Counted from the stretch's first letter, positions 1-18,496 are shown. The stretch is 24,381 bases of DNA from Conidiobolus incongruus B7586 (GCA_000697335.1 JNEM01016524.1:1-24381); one strand, 5' to 3'. Notes: generated by a model not told the origin, from the letters alone. Made by a program: numbers and translations.

Positions 1-2849
1 AAACTTATTATGTAATTTAGTTTAAATAAATCTAATATATTATTTTTGATAAAATATTATCCTATGTTAAATTATGATTTTAATTATTAAATAATCTAAA
101 AAAACAAAATAACTATTATAAACTAGTTTATTTAATATCCTAATCTTAAATTAAATTAATTTTTTTTAGGATTAATTAAAAAATTAATATTTTTCCTTTA
201 ATAAAAAATTTAAATAAGTTTTGAAAGTATATTTAAGAAGATTAATATAGGATAAATTTTGCCTAATTTAAAAACCTCTTATACTTTATACCTCATAAAT
301 TTAAAAAAGTTACAAAAGCAAAAAATAAATATATTAAGTTTTAATTTTCTTATTATAACCAAAGTTTTTGAGTTTATAACCATCTTAGATATATTTTAAG
401 TTTAAAATTTAAATTAATAATTAATTAAATTTAATAAAATATATTGCATTATAAATAGAAAATATATATAAATAATATAGTTTAATATAAGTTAATATAA
501 ATGAAAATTAATTGAGTTAAAAATCAAAATATTAATAATTTTAATATCATGACTTATTTTTTAAAGGCTAGGGTATATACTATATTTATTTATAATTCAA
601 AAAATATATATATTAACAAATTTATATATAAATATATATTATATATTATAACCGTAAAAACATTCATAAATATATCAAATAAATTATAAATTTTATTAAT
701 TCCTTGATTATATTATTTTATTATAATTATTATAAAGTATGATTTTATAAATATTCAATTTTATTACATAAAGCTAAATTGAATTTAAATTTGATCTATA
801 ATTATTTAATATAATTTTTGTGATTATATAAGTAATTTTGTTTTTTAAATCTTTATAAAAATGATTTCTTCTTAAATAGAATTTTATAGGGTAATAATTA
901 ATAAAAAACAAACTTAAACTTATTTGGTGTTATATTAAAAATATATTTTATAATTCATATTAAAGATTATAATATATATTAATATTCAATAATAATCTAA
1001 AAGTTTTTATATGGTCGAAATATAAATTATTTATATATTTAATTATATTTTGCATAATTATATATTTTAATATTATTAACTTATACTAATTATTTTTAAT
1101 AGGCATAAGATTTTTATAAAATATTAATATTATTATTGATTAAGATTAATTATTATTTTTGTATTAATCCTTTGTATAGACTATTGATTTTAAATATAAT
1201 CAAAAAAATTATGTTTTAATTTAATTAATATATCATTTTAGAGTTAAATATTTCAAAAATAAGATTTAACTATTAATTTATAAAAATTGAAATACGAATT
1301 TAATTAAATCAATATTTTATTAAAATAAAACATAATATATAATATTTAACTTATTATTTTAATTATTCACAATATATATATAGTCAATTAAATTTTGAAT
1401 AAATATCTTAATATTGCATTAATTTGAATTATTATTAAACTTCAAGTATATTTTTTACATTAATTTAATAAATTATCAAAATTTCATTCATTTTAGGACT
1501 ATAAAAATAATTAATATTTGATAATATTATTTTTTGTTATTATTAATATTTTTTCGATTTTATTATTAAAATTAATAAAAGTTTTGATATAGAGTTTTAT
1601 TTGTTAGTTTATAACATTATAATATTATAGTAATTTTGAATATTTTTTATATTATATTATCATTGAATTAAATATTTAGTAAAATTATAATAATAAGAAT
1701 TAATATTTTAATATTAAAAAAATGATATATTCAATATAAATACATCATAATTTCGGCTAATCAATTGATTTGTTTTATGTATAATATAATTTTATTAAAT
1801 ATCATAGTTAATCAAATTTAATAATCTTTTCATCTATTATCACACATTATAGCATATCATTCCAAATTTGATATAATTACCATTGTTATATATACTTCAA
1901 CTTGCGATATAAATTGATATTAACTTAAGTCATCATTGCATTATCAATGTTATTCATTAATCATTTGTATGAATTCAACCTATAAATCGAATATATCAGA
2001 TTTTACTAATTTAAAAGTGATAATTATCTTGCAAATTAATCTTAATAACTCTAGTTTACAATCAAAAATGAAATTTTGTATTATGAAAATTTCACAATAT
2101 TCGTTTCACATAGATATATTATGAAGAATTGTTACAAATAAACCGATTGTTAAAAATTAAATTTTGAATGTTATTGTTATATTTTTATAAATTTATAATT
2201 ATAAAAATTATTTATTTAGTATTATCTAAACAAAGTTTGAGCTTTAATTCTTTAATCTCTCAGTTTTAAAGCAACTACTATCAAAGAACTCATTCCCCTA
2301 TACAATTGCGCAATCCAAACAAATTTGAAACAAAGTTAATTTACCTGTTTTTTAACCAATTATTGAAATTCGCCAAATCGGAAATGGATCCTTGGCAGAT
2401 CCTACCATTGATAAGATATTACCAAAACTTACAATAAAAATCTTATTACTATTATTATTTAATTCATGATATAATATAAGTATTATAATCTATTAAATCC
2501 TCCAAATTTTAGTTAACAATCACACAAAATCTATAGAAAATAAACAAAATCTTAATTAAACTGGAAAATTAACTAATATTAATTACTCAAAAATCCCAAA
2601 TTTTTAACCAATAAACAAAGGCTGTTAATGTTTAATAATTAAAAAAAGAGTCCAAATTTTAACTTTTAATTCATAATAATATTTTAATATAAATCGTTGT
2701 TGTTAAGTAGTCTTGGATTGTTTATAATATAAATTAATTTCTTTTTAATTAATTTTTTTGCTGTTTGTTGGATTGCTATTAAATATTAATATAATTTTTT
2801 AAGTTGGTTAGTATATTTTTTGTTATTATTATTAATAAATTAATTAAAG
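1..2849. other. AT-rich non-coding DNA, with the PKC-A promoter at its right end
   Basis: The stretch is dominated by A/T runs and TA/AT-rich words, with stops in all frames; I see no supportable gene, tRNA or element. From about 2220 the composition becomes more mixed. That part holds a CCCCT word (stress-response-element-like, near 2294) and a CCAAT box (near 2356), and probably carries the promoter and 5' UTR of the PKC gene starting at 2850. The short open frame at 1936-2124 looks like chance. Confidence 0.5.
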
Positions 2850-5992
<3,143 letters not shown>

Positions 5993-7240
5993 TTGTTTTT
6001 ATTGTTTATGTTATGGTTTGGTAATTTTTGAATTTATTTTTGTTATATAATCCATTATATTTAATATATGTTTTTTTGTGTTTTTTTGACTATTAAAATT
6101 TTGTTTTTTTATTTTTTATCATTTTGATATTTATTTTATTTTATTTTAAATTTTCAATTTCTATATTAAAAATATATTTTAAAATTTAAATTTATTATGA
6201 ATTTAATATATTTTAATTAAAATATCAAAAAAAAATAATAATAATGATAATAAAAATAATTTTTTTTATAATAATTCTATTAAAAAATTCATTAATTATA
6301 ACTAAATTTTTATCAATAAATAATATATCTAATATTATTTCTTAAATTTTAAAATTTACCAGTTTAAAATTTAATTTTAAAAATGTAATGGATATAACCT
6401 TGATAAATTATTAATTATTTTTTTTTAAAAAAAATTATTTTAATTTATAAATTACTAGTTTCAAATCTTACTAAAATATTTGATAAATGACCATATAAGA
6501 TATAATATGAAATCAAGATTTTAATTGGTTAAATCATGATTAAAAAATCAGTCAATGAAACACCATCAATTTAGGGAAACAATTAAAAATATAAAGTTTA
6601 GTATATGACTTAAATTGGTCGCATTTCAGATTATTGTATCGTGATTGGTTATTAGATGAAATAATGATTTTACTAGGTCAAATAAGATTTTTTATAATAT
6701 TTAAAGTTGAATCAAGGATCGTAGCTCAATGATTGGATAATTTTTAGTAGAATTCAGAATTGTAGTAGGGAATTGGTTGGAATAATAGGATCTGAAAGTT
6801 GAAAAAAATTAGGAATTGAGATCAAATTTTAGTAACTTGAAAGAGCTGGAATCTTCGATGAATTTGAAAGAAAAAGATCGCCCGTTACCTTCTAATGACT
6901 GTAACTACTCAATAAATCACCCATACTCTATTTAAAATTAGAATAAAATATTTAAAGCCTAACATTGGCTCATTATTACAGTCTTATGATTTCTTTGATT
7001 TAAATTTAGACCGGTTTTTGGTAGTTTCCTAATCTTGAAGAAATAAAACAAACAATGATGATTATTTTTGAAAATATTGTTAATTATTTTGCGTCGTACA
7101 ACAATGATAATTTATTAGAATGTTGTGCGTAATATGAGAGAGAAAATAATATGCTGATATGATATGTTTTTTAGTTTCTATTTACATAAATTAAATAAAT
7201 TTAAACTGGTATACAAGGAAGAGAGGATAAGAAAACCTTG
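5993..7240. other. Intergenic region between convergent PKC-A and the WC-2-like gene
   Basis: It lies between the 3' ends of two convergent genes and holds both 3' UTRs. The first 500 bp are poly-A/T-rich. Around 6480-6950 the composition is more mixed and includes several ATTGG words, but there is no open frame with recognisable content. I found no gene, tRNA or repeat that I can support. Confidence 0.5.
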
Positions 7241-8639
7241 TTATGTTTGGGGTTTCGGTTGAATACTTATGAACCGCATGGGTTGGTTCACGTCTTCTGT
7301 CTTAGTTGCTTTACTTGTCGACCTTTGTTTATTTTGGTCTCGGAAGTATCTTATACCACAAGCGTTACACAACCTAAAATCAGTAGGTGAGAAGATATAG
7401 GGAGCTGGAAAAATAGGATAGTGTACTTACGTTTTAGGACCCATAGGACCTTTCCTCCATTCTGGAGCTTCTGTCGTTCCACATTGCGTACAAGGTAGAT
7501 GTTCTTTGACAGGGTTCTAGCCAAAAGCAGACACATTAGTAAGGACCCCGCTTGGACCACCTCCAAACTATAGCACTTACCTTCTTTTTTGAATTGGCAG
7601 CTTCCGATTTACTATCCTCACTCTGACTCCGATTCGTACTCGATTCCGACGAGGAGTTGGTGGAGTTGCAGAGGGTAGTATCACTCACGCTGCTAGGCCC
7701 TTTGGGTGAATAACCCAATTTTTTATCCAACTTATCATAATACTGTAACTTTTTATGCAGTGATTTTCTCTCCTGTTTCAATTTTTCTATTAAAGTTTTG
7801 GTCAAGTCCATTTCGGAAAAATATGGTTGAGCCATAACGAAGAAACATTTCTCTTTGGGATAATTGTAATATTCTTTACTAATGTGAATCTCTTTGGATT
7901 TTTTACTATTATTATTATTATTGTTATGGCACTTATGCTCTAACTCTAGTATTTTGTTCTCCTCTATTAGATAACTGATCCGTCTAGCTTCGAATAAGAT
8001 ATAACCATTTTGTTTCTTTTCAAATCGATAACAGATGGAAAATTCCGAATCGTCAGGATTATAAAAAAATTTTTGCTTGAAGAGTTCTAAATCTTCGTAA
8101 TAAATAAATTTGGTTATAGGTTGACCTATGAGTTCACTCGACCTATAACCTGTTAATTCTAAACAACTGAGTGAACAACATAATATAGTACCCATTGGCG
8201 ATAGTACATGAAAGAAGTTGCTTGGCATCAATGAGCTGGAAGTTGATTTGGATTTGGGTACCGAATTATTTGACGATGTGTTGCTGGAATCTGTAGCTGT
8301 GTCTTGAAATGAGTTATTGCTGCAAGATGCTTGGTTGTCATTAGAAGTTAGCGAATTGCTACTGCTCTCGTTGGAGCTAGTGTAACTGGTAGTATTATCC
8401 ATTTTCTTTTGGTTGTTGGTGGTATTAGTGGGGTCTGAATGATTGTGAAGGATATAGTTAAAATCTTGGAATGTAACCGATTTTAGCGGTTTGCTAAGGC
8501 TGGATGAAGAGAGGGGGGTTTCCAAGGAAGAAATATCAATAGATGATGAAAATTGGTCAAGTTTTGTAATGTTACTATTCGAAAATTTAACCCGTTTAAA
8601 ATTTTTTTCAATTGGAGATGATTCATTTGATGATGGCAT
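7241..8639 (-). CDS. White Collar 2-like PAS/GATA transcription factor (3 exons, 425 aa)
   Basis: Nuclear regulator of the fungal blue-light response; WC-2 proteins pair through PAS with the photoreceptor WC-1. Exons (minus strand): 8639-7581, 7516-7431, 7373-7241. The first intron contains a textbook TACTAAT branch site. The N-terminus (1-140) is Ser/Asn/Thr-rich and low-complexity. A single PAS domain spans about 141-275 (GTILCCSLSCLELTGYRSSE) with an Asn run (about 239-244) inside; it lacks the GxNCRFLQ flavin motif of LOV domains, so it should not bind flavin itself. A charged helix follows (about 276-307). The GATA finger at 362-387 is CTQC-18 residues-CNAC, the CX2CX18CX2C spacing typical of White Collar proteins, with EWRKGPMGPKTLCNACG. 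One PAS plus a C-terminal finger matches WC-2 rather than WC-1. It ends at TAA 7243-7241. The family call is strong; whether this is the only WC-2 copy cannot be seen here. Confidence 0.9.
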
Positions 8640-9299
8640 TATATTATCTCGATCCCTAAATAGCTCTTATTAATACACTCTTTTTATGATCGATATGTGT
8701 ATATTTTTTTTTCTTGAAATGAAGCTTTATCTCATCCTATCACCCCAGTCACTGTTAATTATGTACAATACTATTCAATACAAGGATACCAACTCATTCA
8801 ACGAGACAATGTGTCCATACAATACAAATGAATGTACTTAGACTGGAAGCGAATCTTGATCAATCGCAAAGATGATCAAAGTATCAAAACATCATCCCAA
8901 GAAAAAATTTCAATTTACCAAAACTTACCCAATAAGATTTCAATGTTATATAAATCTCAAATTTTTTTCTTTAACCCAGTATTTAAATCAAAGTTGCTTT
9001 CTAATTGTGGTGGTGGAAGGATCGATCAGAATCTACGCTATTCGATGAGTATTGAAAGGTCATTGGTCTTCCCAAATTTCTTCTCTTTTATACCTGTCTA
9101 GCAAGCCTAAAACTTTCAACGCTGATTGGTCCATCTTTTAAACATTTGACAATATCCTATTTTCATCCTAATATGAAAATATACAATAATAATGATGCAA
9201 TGATGCAAATGATGCAATGATGCAATGATGCAATGATGCAAATTCAAAAACTACATCGACAGAGTTTATCCCGATCGATCGATGGTCATAATCCAAATG
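8640..9299 (-). promoter_or_regulatory. Upstream region of the WC-2-like gene with GATCGA motifs
   Basis: The 5' flank of the gene transcribed leftwards from 8639. GATCGA words occur at 8688-8693, 9020-9025 (within palindromic GATCGATC) and 9273-9282 (GATCGATCGA). A minus-strand CCAAT box lies at 9125-9129 and an 8-bp tandem repeat at 9192-9240. GATC/GATCGA-type words are the known core of light-responsive elements bound by the White Collar complex in Neurospora. That these are functional sites here is inference. The open frame at 8832-9101 on the plus strand has no recognisable content. Confidence 0.4.
9192..9240. repeat. 8-bp tandem repeat, six units of ATGATGCA
   Basis: Six perfect ATGATGCA units are present, with one extra A between units 2 and 3 (units at 9192, 9200, 9209, 9217, 9225 and 9233). 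Each junction recreates TGATGCAAT, the shape of a composite bZIP (C/EBP-ATF-like) site. It sits about 0.55-0.6 kb upstream of the WC-2-like start codon. It is either a variable minisatellite or a multi-copy binding array. Confidence 0.9.
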
Positions 9300-11771
9300 T
9301 GATAGAAAAGGCAATGTGAACAGTGCTCAGATTATGATTTAACCAATAATTTTTTCCCAATCTAACTCACTTTAAGCTTGACCATTGGCTCAATTCATTT
9401 CATCAAATCACCTTCCAGCATTTTTTTCACCTGATATTTCTATATTTTAACCCCTAATTTCTATAAAATTTCTAAACCCAATTTGGTAATTGTTTAAAGT
9501 TTACGAAACTATAAAAAATAGATTCTGAGCTCTAATTTATAAAATTATTTGATCCTGCAGACTATCATCTTGTTTTGTAAAGCTATTTACAAACTTTTAA
9601 TAGTTGTATAACAAATATAGTTAAGTTTAAGACAATTTTTCAAATTTTTTGTATATAAAATATAATGCATGATTTATAATTAAAAAAAATTCATAATATA
9701 ATTTATTGAATATTAATAAACAAAAAGTGTTAAAAATTGAAAAAAAAAATTAAATTTTTATTAATTAGAATATTTTCAACAATTTTATCTTATTTAAAGC
9801 TACAAAGCCTCTAATAGCTTATAAAATGTATAATAATATTTAGTTAATCATTCAGATTTTTTTTAATTTAAAGAAAATAGTTAAATTTATATTCTTTTTA
9901 TATAAGTTATTATATATGTTATCATTTAATTGCAAATTTATTCTACAAATTTTTCATCAATAATTTCATTGAAGACTTCTACTACAAATTTAATGTCACT
10001 AATTGAAGCACGTTTTCACTTATTAAATAGTAGCTTTGTTGTTGATTAGCATTGCTAAGCGAGAGGGACTTTTTTATATTTGTGTTTTATTTTTATTCCA
10101 AAATTGGACTATTTAGAAAAATTTTATTTGATTATCACCGCGTATTCGAAATCTAAATTTGGTAAAAAATTTTAAATTATATCAAAAATATTTAGTTTGA
10201 AATTTTCAAATTTTTAAGTCAAGGATTTTGGTATATAATAAAGTTTTGCCTAATTTTTGTTCAATTTGAACTCAATTGGTTTTTATTACTGCATCAAATT
10301 ATACAAATAGAAATTCCAAATAATTGTCTTCTGTATTTTTGATAAACAGCTGGCAATTAATGATTAGTGAATTATAATTAATAAACCTTGAAATATCATG
10401 GAATATTGACTCATTGGTTGTTTGATAGTTTAGAATAACATAACTGAATAATAATATTAAAGATAAACATTATTTTGTATATTACTAACCATATCCAAGC
10501 ATATTACCACATTGGGTAATTTCTTACAATACCCAACTCTAGTGAATTGAGTTTGTCTCGAGATTTGGATTCAACCAATAGTGGTCCAAAATCATCAATT
10601 GACGCATATTTTACCTGAAATTTGTTTTAAAATATCATCGTATGATACATTGTTTGACCATTGAGGTTTTATTATACATCACACATCAATTTTATAAGTT
10701 TGACATTTTTAATTGATTATAATTATGGTACTGATACAAAGTTTATATTGTTTAAAAACATTTGATTAATTTTTGTTCTTATTAATTCTCAAAAATTTTT
10801 TAAATATTTTTGGTTATTTCCATATTTAATATTTTACTGAATATTTGAAAAAAATGTGCAGTGATTTCATAATTGATCATTTGAAAAAATAGACTATGTC
10901 CATGATTTAAAGTTGAATTAGTTTATCATCTCCATATATTATGATAAATTTCAGATTCAATTTGGTTTAATCATATTAATTACTTTATTGATTGAGTAAA
11001 AACTTCAGATCATGGTGGAATCTTATCGCAATAAGAATTTGTTAATTTATAAGTATCTTTGATTGCATTAAGTCAGGATTGATAATGATTTATAATTAAA
11101 TGATATTTAGTATTCTACTTAAGCATTTGAATAGTTCGTTATTTATATCACTAATTGTATTGTTATTCAAAACACTAGTTTCTTCAATAAATGAACTATT
11201 ATGATTGGATCTTATTAATTATCAAAATGGATTTACAATTGATTGTGTGATAGATTAATAGGTTAGTCATTATAGTAATTCAAGTCAACATTTTATCAGC
11301 ATTTGCTTATATTACATTTAAAATTGTTTAATTAAAAAAGCCATTGATTTTAATGATTTCAAAAGTTTTGTATATAATTCATTAACTCTGTATTATAAAT
11401 ATTAATCAATTTTTGTAAATTAAATTATTAATTTGTTAAAATCTTCAAAATGATAAAAGTTTGAATTTTACACTTATTCAATAATCACTCTCAGTTAATA
11501 TTTCAATTTAAAACAATTAGAATAGAATAAATAATCCAATGTTACTGATATTATATATGGTGATATAATCTATCTGATAATATAAGCAATGTAAAATATT
11601 AAATAATTATTTAGTTTATGAAAAATATTTATATCAAAAGTGTTATATTAAATTTATTTTATAAAATTAGAATAAATTAAAAATATATTATATCCCAATA
11701 TCAACACCCAAAAATAACTATAAAAAATATGATATATAAATGCACTTCGGTAAAGGAAAGCAAAGCAGGGA
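9300..11771. other. Gene-poor region with scattered coding-like debris
   Basis: No intact gene was found. 9300-10100 is AT-rich with no readable content beyond the distal flank of the WC-2-like gene. 10100-11220 contains minus-strand stretches that read like eroded protein (listed separately). 11221-11770 shows nothing I can support. Confidence 0.4.
10100..11220 (-). pseudogene. Possible remains of a decayed gene, identity unknown
   Basis: On the minus strand, several stretches read as protein of normal composition, broken by stops. One at about 11220-11096 reads without a stop and includes SSFIEETSVLNNNTISDINN and then ELFKCLSRILN. Another at about 10617-10530 follows an AG acceptor, reads VKYASIDDFGPLLVESKSRD and ends before a GTAAGAA donor-like site. 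A third at about 10440-10160 includes CQLFIKNTEDNYLEFLFV and, after a stop, VQIEQKLGKTLLYTKILDLK. I do not recognise a family, and the pieces may not belong to one gene. AT-rich DNA can produce convincing chance frames, so this is tentative. Confidence 0.3.
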
Positions 11772-11845
11772 GTAAAGAATCAGATTATTGATCCTTGTGC
11801 CCTTTATATGCTAAGCAAGCACTCTACAATTTGAGTTAATTTCCC
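11772..11845 (-). pseudogene. tRNA-Ala (AGC) pseudogene
   Basis: Read leftwards from 11845, the sequence follows a eukaryotic tRNA-Ala(AGC) along its full length: GGGAAATTAACTCAAATTG (D arm with one loop base missing), GAGTGCTTGCTTAGCAT (anticodon loop with AGC), then a variable region, a T arm and a 3' end at ATTCTTTA. The 3' side of the anticodon stem (expected GCAAG), the T stem and the acceptor stem no longer pair, and box B (expected GGTTCGA-like) reads GGATCAATA. Most differences from the expected sequence are G-to-A or C-to-T. It is therefore a dead copy, or possibly a tRNA-derived scrap. Confidence 0.7.
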
Positions 11846-12099
11846 ACATATCATATATAAAATTAATAAAATTAAAAAAATTTTCATATAAACAAATTTC
11901 AAGTTTATTCAAATCAATTTATGAATGATTAAAACAATTAGGTTTTTAATCCTTAATGAATAAAGAAAACTAATTCATTAATATTATTTAGTAAAAGTTT
12001 TTAATTACTTCATCAATTGTTATCCTTTTTAAAACATTCATATTTATTAATTTTAATATTAATATATATAATTTTTTGTTTTAAAATTATTTTAAAGTT

Positions 12100-13011
12100 T
12101 TAAATAATTAAAGAATTAAATTTCATATTATAAAATACATACAATATTATTAATATATATATATTATCATGATCTGCATTATTAGGAAGATCCAAATCGG
12201 TAAATATACCGTTTAAAACTTTTAATTCCATACCACTATCGAAAAATAGTTCTTTACCACAAACTTCCCAAAGATACATCCAATGTAACAAATGTGGTTT
12301 TTTTTCATTATATGCAACGAATCCTGATAAAGTTTCAGGAGCTCTATGATTCATTTTCAAAAATTTTTGATATAATTTATAATATTGTGATTAATATGAA
12401 TTATTTAAAGTATGATAAAATCAAATTTGATTCAAGAGTTGAATTTTCAAGCTCTAGAGATTATCAAAGTCATATAAATACATATGTTGAAATTGTTATC
12501 AGTATCAATTAATATGTTATCGGGTTTTTAATCTCTGCGAACAATTCCATTTTGATCAATATAATTTATTCCTAACAATAGTTGCATTGTGATTCTTTTC
12601 TGATAATCTTCTATATATTCTAAAAGTATCAATTTTCATTCAAATAAGTAAATTGTTAAAGTAATTACCTTGATATCCTTTGTAAATTCATTGGTTAAAT
12701 TGAGTGAAATTTTGAGAAATACTAAATAATCTAAATGTCATCAATATAATGATCCAATACATTCAATACTTATTAACACGAGCTATATTAATTTAATAAT
12801 CCTCAAAATGGGTAATAAACTGAAGTACATCAGAATTATTCAAACTTTTATAAGTTTTAATTTCATTGACAATCCTGTAATATTCATCAGAATATTTAGA
12901 ATTCTGAAATTCATTAATAATAACAACTGAAGAATGAATTTTATCCTCATTTATGAATAACATACCATCACTTTTGTAATTGATAGGTTCTAGTAATTCG
13001 TATTAATTCAT
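12100..13011 (-). pseudogene. Decayed CMGC/CDK-like protein kinase
   Basis: Kinase landmarks appear in order on the minus strand. The start is ATG 13011-13009 and MN, then a stop, then YELLEPINYKSDGMLF (degraded glycine loop). VVINEF takes the place of the expected VAIKEF, so the catalytic Lys is gone. EIKTYKSL, LQFITHFEDY and, after a probable intron, IEDYQKRITMQLLLGINYID follow. The HRDLKPDN loop reads RRD-stop-KPDNILID near 12520. A DFD in place of DFG is followed by RAPETLSG, YLWEVCGKELFF and LKVLNGIFTDLDLPNN at about 12350-12180. The RAPE segment and the ELKVLNGIF stretch resemble CDK-type CMGC kinases, not the neighbouring PKCs. At least three in-frame stops plus lost catalytic residues make it non-functional. 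The parent gene is not in this window. Confidence 0.7.
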
Positions 13012-13254
13012 TTTTTTCTAATCTAAGTTGAATTAGTTGATTATGAAAATAAAAATAATTAATTTAACAACTGAATGAGTAAATTGATTATAGAAAAGTT
13101 TTCAAAATGCTGAAATTTGTAATAATGAATATATGATTTATTAAAAAATAATTAATTTAAATAAATAAATCAATTTAAAAAGAAAAATTTCAATGAAGTA
13201 ACAGTGCTAATAGCATAGATTAAAAAGATAATGGGATAGAGATGTAAATAAAAT

Positions 13255-16467
<3,213 letters not shown>

Positions 16468-18361
16468 AATGTTAAGCTAAAGAGTTGAATAAAAAAATAT
16501 GAACTTTTATTATAAAAAATCAATTAATAATCAAAGAGTATTTAACCAATATCAATTTCTTAAAGTATTTAAATATAAAATAAATGAAAGGATAAATGCT
16601 AATTACTAAACAAATTGGAATAATAAAATACTTAACTATTGACTCAATTTAATTAAAATCAATTCAAATAAAAAAAATGATAAATGAAGAGATAAATAAA
16701 ATCAGTTAAAAAATTTTTTTTCTGATCAATATAACGAATGCATTTGGACCGCTAAAATGATTGGTTAATTTTATTTGGATTATTTCATTGAAACTGGATT
16801 CTATCTGAAATTGGTATATTAATGAATATCATTTGGAATCTGTGGTTTAAATTTTCGGTATTATATCTAATAAAATGGCATTGTGCTATTAATTTTTCTA
16901 CGCCTTAGATATATCGTATATTCTTTTATTCTTAATAATTCATAATGAATAGAAAATATTTCAAAAATATTTAGATTGGATTTCCAGATTTGAAGTGGTA
17001 CACAATGATGTCATTGGAATTAATTGATTGTGTATTTGAAATTTTTATTCTCAAAATTAAGTCACATTATATTGGAAAATTATAAATCAATTTTTGATTT
17101 TGAATACCAAGAAAAAACTTTCAAATGAATTGCAAATATAAATTAGTGAATGTCAAATCTGTTATTGATATTAAAGACATATTGTTTATATTATTAATAG
17201 CATATATCATACATAACAAAATTTGAGAATTATTGAAGAAATAATCCAATAATTTCACCAATTCAACACACATTATAACCTTTTGCGCTATTATTTTCAA
17301 CTATTCCTCCTTTTTAATTTTTGTCTATTTTATTCCAAAAAATTAATACTTTGCAATTTGTCCATATCATTTTTGAAAACAAAATTCAACAAATATTAAA
17401 GATTTGATTTGATCGAATAAAATGACTAGTTAAATCTTTTTTCATCGATGTATAACTTTAGATTTTTGCAATTTCTCTCAATAAATAATAATGAATTACA
17501 AATTTTCAAATTTGATTTACTTTTTATTCTTAACTATTTATATTTTTCAAAATATTTTCAAAACAATAATGAGATAATATAGTGTGAATGAAATAGATAT
17601 ATGTGATTGTGACTTTAAAAGTATTAGTAATATTTCAATAAATATGTCATTAAATTTATTTTATAATGCTCTCACTTTATTAGATATTCCGAGATTTTTT
17701 CATTTTTTTTTGAAATTTTATTAACAATAATTGATTAATATTCAATCGCAATAATAAAGTGACAAAAGTTATTTTTATTCATATACTCACACTTAAAATA
17801 CTTCCATGCCATTTTTTAAAAATAAGTTCAAAATATAATAATTCGTGAAATAGTATAAAATACTCCTTTTGATCAATTTTCTCTTCTATAACACATTTTT
17901 TAATATATTTTTGCGTTATAATTTGTGATTTCAATTTGAATACCAACAAATATTAACAATTGTAATATGTTTCCACTTTTAAATTAATGACTGAAAATAT
18001 ATCTTTTTTCATATTATACTCTTTCAAATATAATTTATCTGTAATATATATAAATTTAACTTGAAATTTTTCTAGTGAAAATAACTTGGATTATTTTTCA
18101 ACTAAAACTTAAAAAATTTTTGAATTCAAATTTTGACTCAATAAATGATTTATATTTGATATTTATATAAATTGTTAAAGTTATAAAATAATAACAATAT
18201 GTATATATATTTATCCAAATAAGCATTAATTAACAATTAATTATTAACTTATTATAATGTCAAAAATTGAACAAATACTTATTTTGAATATATTGTATTT
18301 AACAAATTAACTATATCGATATTTCATTTGACCAAAGGATAAATTTGATTCAATAAAAATT
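16468..18361. other. AT-rich intergenic region upstream of PKC-B
   Basis: The first 300-400 bp next to 16467 should be the promoter and 5' UTR of PKC-B. The rest is A/T-rich with stops in every frame. I see no gene, RNA gene or element in it. Confidence 0.5.
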
Positions 18362-18478
18362 CAAATCAACAGATGAACGTTGGACTGACAATTTTAATTT
18401 CATTGCAGTCAATAGACCTGCTTCTAAGAGAGAAGACCAATTCAATATGAGAAATATAAACAATATTGTTATTCAATT
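18362..18478 (+). pseudogene. Coding-like scrap of unknown origin
   Basis: One plus-strand frame reads DERWTDNFNFIAVNRPASKR followed by EDQFNMRNINNIVIQL, bounded upstream by a stop and downstream by an (AT)n run. Composition is balanced and unlike the surrounding A/T-rich words, which suggests a relic exon. I do not recognise the family and there is no flanking exon support. Confidence 0.25.
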
Positions 18479-18496
18479 ATATATATATATATATAT
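18479..18496. repeat. (AT)9 microsatellite
   Basis: Nine perfect AT units. Confidence 0.9.

Noticed and set aside
1936-2124. Open frame of 62 codons on the plus strand
   Set aside because: A/T-rich residues only (Ile, Asn, Ser, Tyr), no motif, no splice context; expected by chance in this composition.
6710-6780. tRNA-like D-arm words (GTAGCTCAATGATTGG)
   Set aside because: No box B, no anticodon arm and no pairing acceptor ends; probably chance.
7241-8639. WC-1-type photoreceptor call for the PAS/GATA protein
   Set aside because: Only one PAS domain is present and it lacks the LOV flavin-binding Cys motif, so WC-2-like fits better.
8832-9101. Open frame of 89 codons on the plus strand upstream of the WC-2-like gene
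   Set aside because: No recognisable domain, low-complexity hydrophobic/polar mix, and it lies in the probable promoter.
18479-18496. (AT)n tracts as origins or element termini
   Set aside because: Plain microsatellites common in this A/T-rich DNA; no flanking direct or inverted repeats seen.
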